A stretch of DNA of 64,000 nt from Gymnogyps californianus (taxonomy: Eukaryota; Chordata; Aves; Accipitriformes; Cathartidae): positions 15,810,428 to 15,874,427 of the forward strand of contig NC_059480.1 of NCBI RefSeq assembly GCF_018139145.2, read 5' to 3'. Under the pieces are notes generated by a model that searched no databases, had not been told where the DNA came from, and saw only the letters and a program-made list of their open reading frames with translations. Made by a program: the position numbers and the translations under genes. Every line of letters starts with the position of its first letter. Position 1 is the first letter of the stretch. Shown here one piece after another: positions 25,001 to 36,780 of this stretch.

Positions 25001-26914
25001 GAAGGCAGTTTGGGGCAAGCAGGGGAGGGGAAGGGGGAAATGCTGATAAGGGTGACGAACAGTTTCACCTTCAGGAGCGATGAACCGTGGGAGAGTTGGC
25101 TGCATTGAGGGTCTGGCACAGCTTCAGCATGCGCACGTGGGGATGGATCAGCTGAGAGAAATGACTGCATTTATTCAATGAATTTACATGAGGTGCCTGC
25201 GTTGCCAGAAAGGGATGGGCTCCCTCCCCCTACAAAACATCAGCAGCTCTGTGCAGGAACGGCAGGAGTGGAGCAGCAGGCTTGGCAGAGGGACGGGGCT
25301 GGGAATTTTTCAGCTGAGCCTTTCCTGTGAAGGCTGCTGCATGAGGCACCCACACTCAGTGTGGGGTTCAACTCCCCCCTGCTGTTCCTGGGGTCTGGCT
25401 CTTAGGAACCGAATCAATAAATGGTGACACATAGCCAGCCTGCTGCTGGCTGCTCTATAGGCTGCTTCTGCCTCTAGCCAAACTCTCTCTCCTCTTCTCC
25501 CCCAGGTCCCCATCTCTAGAAATCCACCAGCAGCTTCTTGCACATCTGACTTGAGGTACCAGCTTCTGCTCTGTAGTTGTTTTCCTTAAAAACAGTGCCT
25601 ATATGTAGGGCGTAGGGCAGGAAGCACTGATTTGCAATAAGCGTAAGGGACAGAGAAGGAATAGGTCTGTACCGAAAGGTTGGAGCCACAAATGCTTTCA
25701 TAGCATGTGTTGAGAGAATTGGGGCTTGAGGTGGGGAGTCCTAAGGCACCTCATGCATCCTTTGGGCTCCCTCAGAGCATACCACACTCTGCAAAACAAA
25801 CTCCACTTGCTTCTGTACTCTTATTCCTGGCTCTGAGGAAATGTCCTGCCACAAACCTATGGCACACAGGAGTCAAAGAGCTTGTTAAGAAAACATGCTG
25901 AAGAGGTTAAATTACTTGTTAATAACCCAGCAGGGTTAAGGAATAAGGTGACTGTTAAATAGGTTGCCCAGGCCTGTGACTGGGGTGTGTTTATCCTAAA
26001 GGCCCCCCTGGGGCTGTTCTCAGCACAACCTATTGAGCCAGAAACAACTGGTCCACACTGAGAACTAGTGGAGGTCCTGCAGCTGATGCTCTTCTCCCTC
26101 AGCTTCCAGAGCCAAAGAGCATTTGAAGGAAAGCCATCTCTCCCAATCCTTCTAAAAAAATTAAATACACAAGAAACAATGAATATTTAATCTTAAAATG
26201 GATTTCTTTAAGGATTGGATTCTTCACTTTCTGCCTGGTTATAGCTGTTGCCTTGCTGCATGGTCCAGGGTCCTGCAGGATGTGAGCTGAGCTGAAGTTC
26301 CATGGGGTTTGGGCTCCATATGAATGTGCATATGCTACCCCCAACAGTCTTATTTTGTGGGAGATGCTGAGGGATGAAGTATTGTGATAAATACCAGCTT
26401 GGCGGGGGAATGCTGGCCAGCCCATGGTACAGCAGAGGTGCTTCAGTCTTAAACTTCCGTTCATGAGAGCTGCCAGAGTGGCAGAGCCTGTTCCCAGTGG
26501 CACGCCACAGTCCCCACCTTGGAGCAATGCTCCTGCTGTAGAGGCCTCATGGGACACACAGAGCTGCTCATGAAAAGTCTGTGCTATGAAAATAATTCCC
26601 TGGCTGCTCTGAATTAATTCTTTTTTTAGCTAGGAAGTTGCATCTGAGTAGGAAAAAAAAAAATCATCCCATCATGTTTTAATGTGTGATGGAGAATTCA
26701 TGACAGCTTTTACTGTCCTGCATTCAGCCTTACTGACAGGTATCAGTACTGGTAATACTGTCAACATCAGCATTAACTGATAGAGTTAACCATCATAAAC
26801 ATGTATTGTTTTGGGCCCGAGTTTGTCTGGTTTTGTATTGCCTCTTGTTAAGACTGGATTTGCTGAAGGACAGAGCTCTCTGATGAATTTCTGTTCCTTA
26901 CGTAGGTACTTGCA
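22061..26914. other. Non-coding sequence, no gene recognised
   Basis: Unique sequence. Splice-like pairs occur (acceptor TCTCCATAG near 23,608 with donor GTGAGA near 23,640; GTATGT near 22,845) but none is compelling. A 20-bp near-perfect palindrome (9-bp arms, CC centre) sits at 24,582-24,601. A G-quadruplex motif at 25,012-25,037 is listed separately. The minus-strand open stretch at 26,099-26,557 (152 codons) is not protein-like. Confidence 0.5.
25012..25037 (+). other. G-quadruplex motif
   Basis: Four G-tracts of 4, 4, 4 and 5 are separated by loops of 6, 1 and 2 nt. This satisfies the strict G3+N1-7 rule and predicts a stable quadruplex on the plus strand. Confidence 0.6.
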
Positions 26915-28280
26915 AACTGATCAGATCGTCCTATTAACCTTCTCCCTTCGTTAAGGAGAACAGATGGTGCTCCTGGAGCCTTTCTCTAAGCTGAGCTTTT
27001 GGTCCTTTAATCATCTTCTTGGTGGTTCTTTGCACTGGATCCAGTTTTTCAATAATTGAATTCTTGAATTGCAAGCATTAAAACTTACCATAATTTTGAC
27101 AGTATTAATGTCAAATGCCACACACTGATTTTTTTTTTTTTTTTCATTTGAGCATCCCCCATCCAAAGCCTCTCTGAGCTCTCTTGACCACAGGACCATT
27201 CCAGCACAGTGTGCTCGGCTGCTATTTTTCCATGTTGACCAGGAAGTCCCTGCCAAAATCAATGGCTTCACAGGATGCTGTTCCCATCATTTGTCTTGCT
27301 GTGTGTGTGGCAGTACTTGAAGTCCATGCTGTATTCTTTGGTACAGCTTATTTAGCTATGCAGGTCTTTTCTCAGTTATTTAGCAGTCCCACACTGTTTG
27401 TCATCTTCAGGCTTGGTAAGTAATGATTTTAGGCTCTCTTGCACTCAACATGTGTTTACACCATAGGGCCAAGGACCAGCCTCTGCCAAATCCTCAGTAG
27501 GAACATACATGTATACCTGTGACTATTCAGTCACCACTGCATGAGATGATTTTCATCCATTAATACATGTCATATTTCCTCATCTTAATCAAATCATCAT
27601 GTAGTGTGAAGCTAAATTCTGTATGGAAAAATCAACAATGTCATTTTAATGAGTAAAATCATGTTAAGTAAAAGTTCAATTGTTATTTTATACTTTTTTA
27701 AAGTCAATAATACTAGATACTGCCTGTTCTGGAGAATTTCCAGTTTATACAGATTAATTTTATCACTCTCTTAGTTTACTGGAGATCATTGTTAGGATTT
27801 CCTATTTACTTCTCAAAATACTTGGCACATCAGCAGGTTTTGTTCCAGGTACTGTGACTCCCATGTGCCCAAGATATGTTTAAAATTGATATAAATAATA
27901 CAGAGTGTTTCAGGATGTTCTCTTAAAACTGTGGTGCAAGTCATCCAAACCTGCTGAATTTAGGTTCTGCTTAATTAGCAGCACTTTAAGGTTCTGCTTA
28001 GGTGGTAGTAGAATATGGAGCGCAGAACTGATGATATAACATATGCATATACCACCTAACTACCATCCCTGTGCAATGAAAAGGGTTAAAAATCTTTTGT
28101 AATTTTTTTGACCCTTACCATGTAGAAATGATTGAAATAGTATTGGAGTAATCTTTAATTGCCTCAAAACCCATCTATATGGTTCTTAATTTTACTAGCT
28201 TGATTCACCCCTGTGCCTTTATTTATAAACTTACAGTTCCTAGCTTTTGGCTCCTTGTCATCACCTTTCCCTTTCTCCAG
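26915..28280 (-). mobile_element. Ancient CR1 LINE fragment, about 1.37 kb
   Basis: Running with increasing coordinate the element goes from its 3' region to its interior, so it is on the minus strand. Plus-strand words such as GATCAGATCGTCCTATTAACC (start), CTTTAATCATCTTCTTGGTG, CATAGGGCCAAGGACCAGCC and CTTAAAACTGTGGTGCAAG line up, in order, with the antisense of the ancient CR1 type seen in turtles, crocodilians and birds. Around 27,460-27,495 it covers the reverse-transcriptase box GxPQGSVLGP. At 27,400-27,405 the codons GAT GAC (minus strand) preserve the Asp-Asp of the FADD catalytic box. Stops and frameshifts make it non-functional. The T16 run at 27,129-27,144 interrupts it. The far end (past about 28,080) is the least certain part. 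Confidence 0.82.
27129..27144. repeat. T16 homopolymer
   Basis: Sixteen consecutive T inside the antisense-oriented CR1 copy, probably a later expansion in the decayed element. Confidence 0.85.
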
Positions 28281-31200
28281 GGTGATATGTGTTTAATCCT
28301 GTGCTTCTAAGTGGCTTAGTGTTGGACACAGCACTTTTGAGTTAGTACGTTGTCATCTGGATGGTGGTGTTAACATTTGGAGGGCATTTTGGTAACAGCC
28401 ATGTGGGACCTCCAGTTTTTCTATGCTGAAATCCACTGCAATATCTCAGGTTTTTATTCGTATCCGTTCTTGATGACGGTTAAAGAACAAGAGTAAAATC
28501 TCAACTGTATCTTTTTCTGAGCTATCCTTGACTCAAGGACAGGAAATACTGAGAGTTGTTGTTCCATTTCTTCTCTATTTACCATTCCCATATAGTTTAA
28601 AACTACTGATTTCTCCATATTCCTGTTGTGCGACTGTCTGCCAGGGTGCAGCACTGTCGAGTAGTGGAGTTTTCAGAAATGAGCAATCCTGGGTCCTCTG
28701 ATGTGTTGTAGTCCTACCTCTGCTGTGTAGACAGATAAATTAACCTAATAGGAGACATGCAGAGAGGAAACAAATCTTGAGGTTTACTTGCTTCACGTTT
28801 TTTTCTCAGGTATCAATGTTTTCCTGTTGGTTTCTCACTTGTCTGGCCAAACCCAGAAGAAAAGATCTTTCTTATGCTAAGATATGCATCCCACTTTTAA
28901 CAGTTGGTGGAGCATAATTGCACAAAGTCAATGTCCTCTGTGCCCCACAGGGTTCCCTGGTTGAGCACTTGTGAGCTGAGAGATACACTTTTGAAGAACA
29001 GCGAGGAGTTCTCTTCCAGTGAATTGCTCAGATGCGGCTATATGCAGTGAGGCACTGCTATTAGTCCCTCAGGATATTTGCCAGCCAACTTCAGAAGCCC
29101 TGAAATTTCCATCTTGTCTTGGATCTGGGAGGACAGCAGGCCATCCTGTTGTTCTCTTGCCTCCCTGAAGAACACTTTCCATCCAAGGTTCAAAGCTGTC
29201 AATGTAGAGGGCTTGTGGGGATGAAAATCCCTCCCAAGTGCATGCATTATGAAAGCACCATTCATAGTTAATAGCTAAAACGAGAATTTTTAACACTTTC
29301 ACAAGGACAGAATAGCGTATTCTTCCCAAAATGTGTAGCTTGAGTTCATCTGTATGCGTAAGTTAGTGTGGTGCATGGTGCAAAAATCAGCTAATCCGTA
29401 GCATCTACCGAGTGTGCAGCCTTTGGGGGCAGAGGAGCAAATGCAGAGCAACTCAGGCATGCTCAGCTTTCTTTCACTGAAAGCTGAGCTGATTCAAGTT
29501 GTCTCATGTTGGGCTTGAGCTTAGGGTTTCCTCAGCTCAGTGTAAACAGGGTTCCTTGATTATCTTGCTGCCTTGTTGTGCCTTATTTGTCTCAGTCTTA
29601 TTCTTTGAGAAGGAATTCTTTGGTTTTTGTGGCACTCAATTAATGGGATTTTTATAACTAGAATCAGCTGATTTGTAGAAACAAATAGAGAAAATATTTT
29701 TAAAAGGCTTCCTTTGAGAAAACAGTGTTTAAGTGTTATGAATGACCTTGATATCAAAACAAGATACATCACACGGCTTCTAAGTTAGCCTTTCTGAAAT
29801 CTCATCTGTACTCTGCATTTGAAGTAGTTCTTTTAAGGATTATCTCCTCCACCCTCAGCCTCTCCCCTTCATAATTGAAAGTTTATACAGCAGCCATGTG
29901 ATATCAATATGGGCAGTTGGCGAAAGTGGTATCTTTAATTTTCTCCCTATGCCACGATGTGGTGGGGATGAAGATGCGTGTTACACCAGATCACTGTGCA
30001 AAGACTGTTAATGTGGAACAGTGTTGTGGCCAGATGAAACAAGTGTTCAAAGTCACATGGGTTTCCCCCCCCCCCATCGTTTTGACCCTCCCACCTGAAT
30101 TGGGCAGATTTGAGATGAGCTCAGTAATTAGACCTATCTGCTCTTAACCTGCTTGATGTTGCAGAAGGTTAGCTGTAAGTCTAGATGTCCTAGGCTTGGA
30201 AATTTAAACGCTTGCATGTGACAACTGGCAGGTCTCTGTGGGGTAGTTCTGTATTAGTGGTATGGGTGCTTTCAACCTGCGCTCTGCTGTAATGTAGCTT
30301 TTAATCAGTAAATATATCTGGAATTAAATATGGCCCTTGTCAATGCTGCTAGTAAGGTGCACTCGCAAGTCAGAACCCTTGAGAGTAACTGTAGGTGTCA
30401 CCAAGCTTATGCTGTACCTGCAAAAGGGAAGATGTCCTCTGGAAAACACCATCTCAGATTATGGGTGGTTAGGAACTGATGCTTTAAATTGTAGTCTAGT
30501 GCAGATGGGAGTCACAAACAGCATTTTTCTCTCCTCTTGCTTTTTACTGTTTTTTCTGTGCTGTAAGTCTGCTTCATCTGAATGTGCCCTAAACCTCCAA
30601 AGCAGTAGTAGAGAGGGTAGCTACAACTGTTCTGTCTCCTAGCCATGGACTGGAGGTACTGAGTCTCTATCAGAGCAGTGTGGCAGGATCTCTGCTTTGC
30701 CTGAATAGTGGCATGCACAGTAGTATGCCGTTGGAATCTCTTCTTCTACCGAAGACATAGCTACAAGCTTTAACCTTAATGTAGCAAACCCAAGACTTTA
30801 AAGATTCCTTGGAGGTCTCATTTGTTATTGAAGATGCTGCCTCTGGTGTATGATGGTTTCTGAGATGGCTACCATCTGCTTTGGAGAAAGTACCCTGTGC
30901 CCATGAGTAAGTCTGTCTCTGACACCCTGTTAGCAGTGGGGTGTGAATTCATTGCAGGGTAGATATTATTTGAAACATCTCAGAAATGACTTATGGTAAA
31001 TGACCAGACGCAAGATCACCTTCAAGAGCTGTCTTTTTGCCATGCTTAATGCTATGTTTGACATCAGATTTTTAGGATTTTTCCTGCCGGAGCTGCGAGC
31101 TGCCCCTGTGAGCTAGGAGGAGGCAGAGTGTTGCGTACAGGATGTGCCTGGGGCCAGTCAGCCCCAGCCAGCACTGGGCTGCTGCCTGCCTTCAGCAGGG

Positions 31201-33129
31201 AGCAGGAACGTTTGTTCCCGGGGTTCGGTCTCAAAGCTGCTGTGTGCTTGGTGTCACAAAGCTGCCAAACAGTGAGGTTCAGAGGACTCTGTGGCTGGAG
31301 CAGCTATCAGGTCCAAGGACGTGTGTCCTGTCGGCAGAGCAGCTGACTTTGGGGGTGACGCAGGTTTGTAATCCCCTGGATAGAGCAGGTGTCTCTGAGC
31401 ATCACCAGGGCCCTTGCTGCAGACCTGTGCTGACGATGGCCAGGAAACTTTACTCCTGTGTCCCCCATCTCTCCTGTGCTTCTACATCATTGATAGTACA
31501 GGGTGATGTTGGAGCTGAGATCCTGGTCTGAGATTGTTCTGGGAGATGGCTCAGGAAGGAATTCAGGCATACCCCTGAGCTCCTCCACAGAGGGATGTGG
31601 GCTCACCTGTGGGAGGTGATGTGGTGGTGGCTGCATCTGTCCCAGGGCAGCTGCACTTGTCAAGGGAGATGTGGATGGGGTTAACGAATGCTAAATTCCC
31701 TGAGTGTTGTTAAATAGAAATCATTGGTTCAGGAAACCCTGAAAAGTGGAAAATGATCAGTGAATATGAGAATATTAGGGGCAAGTAGCTAATACTTATG
31801 GTGTGTACCTAGATACCTTTCCCTGGCTCTCTCCTAATACCCAGTAGGAGACAGGATACTGGTCTATGCAGCCTATCTTTGTTGAGAATGGAGAAATCTA
31901 AACAAACTGGAGTTGTTTGTGACAGTTCACACTTTCTGTTAAACGTCATGTTCCTCATGTGGTAATTATTAAATACCATGATGCCAGCTCTGTATTTTTA
32001 TTTTAAGTATACCAGTATCTCAGTTCCTTCTTAGTGCCTCTCCTCTTTTGTTCAGAAAGACAGTTCTTGGCGTAAAAGATAAAATGTATTTGTTCTCATT
32101 GTTAATAAACATCCAGTTATGTTCAATGACAGGACAATGAATCAGTGCAGCAACACGCTGAATATGGTGAGGCCACTTCAGATACGTGATGCTGCAGTTC
32201 ACTGTGGACTGAGCACGAGGTCCTCATGGATATATTGTTTTCTGCTGTCCAGCTCAGTGAAAATTAATTACAGAAGATGATAAAGGGAACCTTTTTGCAA
32301 GCTATACATGCTGTGAGCAGAGATGAATGGAAAAAGAATTTTGAAAATACCTGAGTCCTCATTTTGGAAAAGGTGGAAAAATGATGTTGGCTAATTCATC
32401 CCTGGTGGGATTCTGCTCCTACGGAGTTAATCACAAGATAGATTTGTCCTGATAGTGCGATATTTCTGTAACAACACAAACTTGCTTATTTGGTGGATCA
32501 AAAAGGTTTTACAGCTTAGCTATTAAAGAGGTGAGAACCAACCTGGCTGCACTATGAAAGAGATGTGCTAATGTGATTTCAATGTGAAATGGTCCCAGAC
32601 ACTGTGCTCCATGAAAATATTTTAATGTTTTGAAACAGTTTCTAGTTTTAGGATTTGGGAGGAAAAGGTGAAATTTTTTCACCTAGATTCCCCTTTCTTC
32701 CCTTTTTTCACTTTTCACTTGAACTAGACTGTAGGAGAAATTGAACAGTTTTGTTTTAATTGACAAAGAGGCAAATCTCTTCCATTTTGTAACAGACGAC
32801 TTCTTGTTTTTTGGAGTAATTTATTTTTGTCCCCAGGCTAAGAATATTCTCCTGCCCTCATTGCTGTAGATGAACGTAGGTCCTGGAGTCTGTGTTTGTG
32901 TTTTTCAGCTTTTTCCCTATGGGCAGACTTTAGCATCAATAGGGCTTTCTTCCACTGTGCTACTTTGATCCACACACAGGTAATGATATCCAGGGCTCAC
33001 CCCCCTTATAAACTGGAGCTTCTCTCTTCACAGAGAAGAATCCAAAGAATTACTAGTAGTAGGGAAATAAATTCCATGCGGAGTTTCATGTCTGATTTCT
33101 TTTCAGCTGTGCAAATTGTTATCCTAGCA
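28281..33129. other. Non-coding sequence, no gene recognised
   Basis: Mostly unique sequence. A weak MIR-like stretch (CCTACCTCTGCTGTGTAG with AAATTAACC) is present near 28,684-28,750 but is too degraded to annotate. C11 occurs at 30,065-30,075. The 31,080-31,540 part is GC-richer with a 129-codon open stretch that I do not recognise. The hairpin at 29,446-29,505 is listed separately. Confidence 0.5.
29446..29505. other. 60-nt extended hairpin
   Basis: The inner stem is perfect: GCTCAGCTTTC (29,461-29,471) pairs with GAAAGCTGAGC (29,479-29,489) around a 7-nt loop. Beyond a 7x7 internal loop, GAG-CAACT (29,446-29,453) pairs again with AGTTG-t-CTC (29,497-29,505). The outer arm makes the fold longer than chance usually gives. 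The internal loop is large for a canonical pre-miRNA, and no known miRNA seed was recognised. Confidence 0.4.
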
Positions 33130-33600
33130 AAATGGAAGTGAATATAATTTGTCCTTAAAAACAATTACTTTAATTATTTTTTGCTATGCTGCACTCTGCT
33201 GATGGCATATGTGGCCAATGGGACTTATTTAAAATATGTATGCTCTTAATATCAGCTCAAAAAGAAAGCTATCTCAGCTGGAAAAAAATAATGTAAAAAA
33301 TTAGATTATTTTTTCCATCTGACCTTGCCTCTATTTAGTTATCTCTGCTTTTGATGTTGAAATTTACAGATTAATAATTGTAGCTGCTTGAGCAAAGTCA
33401 GGGCAGAGAACAATTACCAACTGCAAACAAATCCCTCTTCTGCTTTGCCTTTCTCTCGGTCGGAGTGCAGTGTCTACAGCACTATTATAACTGTACACAC
33501 GATTACTCACTTTCCTAATAACTCAGGGAAAACTAATTACTTTTTCAGGGCTGTTTGCTGCCAAAGGAGGGTTTTCCATTATCTGGCGTAGCTGAGGTCT
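33130..33600. promoter_or_regulatory. Possible conserved non-coding element
   Basis: A repeat-free AT-rich stretch with TAATTA homeodomain-type sites at 33,171-33,176 and 33,534-33,539, further ATTA words between, and little homopolymer noise. It resembles the developmental enhancers that populate gene deserts. Conservation was not tested. Confidence 0.3.
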
Positions 33601-36479
33601 GCAGGGTATGTTGACACTGCATCATCGTGATGTCAGGCCCCAGTTTATTTTATCAGAGCTGCCTCCGGTAGCAGCAGCCCAGCCCAAGCAGCACAGAGGT
33701 CTGGTTAGGGCTACACGGGTTTTTCAGGCTGGTTTTGCAGCCTGGGCGGAATTTTACTCAGTCCTTGCTAACGTGCTACCCATTCGTAGCTTGGTGCTTT
33801 GAAGCTAGCCTGTCTTGCTCTGATACATTGTAGTTGGGCTTTCAGTGCTGTGCAAGCACTCGTCCTTGCTGTGGCTGTGCGATACAGCATGCTGTGACAA
33901 TACCGGTGGTGCCAAGCCTGCTTCATCCTCAGAGCCATGTGTTTTGTTGTCATCTAGCTCTCAACTCATCCCCCCGGGGCTAAGTTTGGCAAATACTCTT
34001 ATCTGCTTGATTCAGGAACACTGACTGTAAGACAGTCTGGTCTGTACGAATAAGAGTCACTGTTGCAGGTGCTGCCCTACTATGGCTGAGCTATGCTTTG
34101 GGTGCTGCATAGATAATGTTTATAGACTGAAGTCCAGAGATATTGCAGTTACTGAGGCCATTGAAGAGCTATAAAGGTCAAGTCTGTCAGACCCCTAACA
34201 GCTGGTTGCATGTGACTGGAGGCATGACTTTGAAGGTGGTGTTGCAGACAGACCTTGCAGCGTGCAGCATGTTTTCAGAGTACGTGCTGTTCTTGGAAAC
34301 TAGACCTGAAACTGGCTTTGCTGTTAGGGTTTTGCAGGGTTTTGGAACAGCCTGTTACAGCATAACTACCTGAATTTTGGACTTGGAAGGGCTCTTAATC
34401 ATGTCATATATCTAATCAGTGCTGTAATTTTCTGAAAGCTCGGGATTCAGTTTGGAGCTGAAGCCAAGTGTTCTTGGAGAAGATCTAAATCTGTTGGAGA
34501 AGGTGGATCCGTGAGCTAGAACAGTGATACAGAAGAGACACCCGTCCTCACCATTGCTGACAGAAATTGAAGAGCTGTTCCCCATGCTAAGCTGTTTTTA
34601 TTTTGCATCTGTAGGTTTGAGGGTGCTTTTAACCCAGAGCACTGCTCACCAGATCAAAAGCATGATTGGGAAATTAAATGTTTAATTCTTGTCTTGTTAG
34701 ATATATGAACCTGCTGTACGGAGCCTCCCTCCCTGCCCCCAGAGTTGTTTCTAAAGTTCAAACCTTTAAATATAGGGGTCCTCTGGCTACTTAAGGCATT
34801 TTTTGGAATTAAAGACCAACTGATTTGCCTGTGCAATTTGCAGCCTAGTGCTCTGTTCAAGGGTAGTGGAGTTTGAGAGCTGACTTAGTGCTCTATCCAA
34901 GCAGGAGTGAAACCCTCTCTGAGTAAGGGGAAGTTCTGAGTCTTTAATGCCTGCCTCACTTCATCTCTCCCTGGACTTCCGTGACTGTGAAATGACTGAT
35001 AAACTGTGGAGCTGTGAAGGTGTAGGTGCAAATAACTGCAGTGCTCTTTGAGAACCTTCCCTGTGAAGTGGTAGTGAAAAGCAGTTATATGGCTATTTCT
35101 CCTTTGTGCACACCAGCTACAATTACCGCTACACCACAGATAGCTGCAGTGCTTCTATAATTAGCTGATGACATGGTGAGTGCTGGTGAAATAAACTTGC
35201 CTTGGGAATACACCAGCTACTTACCCAAACACATATTACCTTTTAAAAGACATCATAAAAGGGGCTTACTCAGTCACAACTAGCAGTATTTTACATGTTC
35301 TGTATGTGAAAGGATTTCCATTTTCTAATCTAGTGATATAGCCAACTAACCACCTCACTAATAGAGCAGAAGGGAGTTAAAGCAGTGAATTTAAAACATC
35401 CTTTAAAACTATTTTTGTCTGATAAGTCGTTCCAGGAGCTGGATTTTGCCATATGCCTGTGTTCCTGTTCCTACCACCAGCCTGTTGGATCTCACATAGA
35501 TGTGGTTTTGCATCACGTCATATCCTGTCACAATGTATGACCCTTCTCTCTACCCAGTCCTGTCATTGACTTCAATGTTGCTTATTCCTCATACGAGTGT
35601 GAATGGCTCAACATGGAGGAGGTCTTGGAGATGGGGACAAAGCCTGAACAGAAGGATGCCCCCTCTCCTCAGGTACTGCCAGCCAAGCCATTAGAGGAGA
35701 TGCAACCATTTTTCTTTGCCCCTCTATTTGCTCTGAGTTTGCCTGCGCTATTTCAGTGCAGCTGATCCCTGTGCTGAGTGCACAGCCCTGTCCTGCCTGC
35801 ATCTTGCCTCGTGCTGTTGGCTGTGCAGGCTTTTGGGGCTGTGGAAATGACCGAGCTTTGATGCTGGAGGGAGGAGGCATGGGTGCTGGCACGGGGACTG
35901 TGCATCACTTGTGGAAGGCTGATGGTTCAGGAGGACAGAAAGGTAATGTCAGCCCTGAGCATCACAGTACTGAGCTCCCCGGGGCCTGGGAGGATTCTCC
36001 ATAGTCCTGCACTGTCCACCTTGCTCATCTGAAATGGCCCTGGACATGGGCAGCAGGAGCTCTGCCTGCCCCTTGACTGGATCTGAGGGCAGAAGTGAGC
36101 TTGGGCATGAGATTTGGGTGGGAAATGCCAGAAGTGCTCACAGGACAGTTAGCATGGCTACCTGCACCTGAAAAATACTTGGTATTCACTTTGATCTACT
36201 TCAAAGGGTGTTTCTTATTGAAGAGATGAACATGTGAAAAACATCACTGTCCTGGTTAGAGGTCCCTTATTGTATGCAGTCAGGAGATAACACTACATAT
36301 GGGGATCGAATCCTGTGTCTGTCAGGAGCTGCTCAGTTCTGAGGTCTGTATTACACCCCCCTGTTTCTGTAGATTTCGCAAGCCCCAGTGGAAGCAGGAA
36401 CTGTGGGATGCAGAGGTGCTTGTGTTGGCAGGCGGGTAGAACACTTGAGTAAACACTTGCTCCTTCGTATGGTCCAGGA
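33601..36479. other. Non-coding sequence, no gene recognised
   Basis: Unique sequence, apart from a possible short CR1 end at 34,372-34,420. No protein-like frame is seen. The open frames at 35,600-36,000 overlap on opposite strands. Confidence 0.5.
34372..34420 (-). repeat. Possible CR1 3'-end fragment
   Basis: GGACTTGGAAGGGCTCTTAA followed by TCATGTCATATATCTAATC resembles the antisense CR1 3' end ('GGTTGGAAGGGACCTTTAAGATCATCTAGTCC'). Only about 45 bp is alignable, with many mismatches. Confidence 0.35.
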
Positions 36480-36780
36480 GAATCTCTAATTTAAATGCTG
36501 GTGGCTGCAGAGGAGACGCTAATGAAGCGAACCTAGCAGCCTCATTTACCCATATGAAATCATTACCAGTGGATAATTCGTTCTCCTGGAAAATACAATA
36601 ATAGTAATGTAATATACAGAATACGATACTACCCTCTAATAAGTCTGACAGGCAGATTGCAGTGTCTATTTAGACTATATTAGCCAGCCAGCAATTTCAA
36701 ATGCTTTTATGTGCAGACCCTTGTGGCTCAACTCCTGCTCTTTGCTGGTTGAGCTGAGCTAAACTAATTAAAGAAAAATG
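36480..36780. promoter_or_regulatory. Possible conserved non-coding element
   Basis: Repeat-free sequence of even texture with CTAATGAAG, ATTACCAGTGGATAATTC and TAATTA (36,765-36,770) words. Suggestive of a homeodomain-bound enhancer. Inference only. Confidence 0.3.

Noticed and set aside
26099..26557. 152-codon open stretch, minus strand
   Set aside because: No recognisable motif. Ends in hydrophobic sequence encoded by AT-rich DNA.
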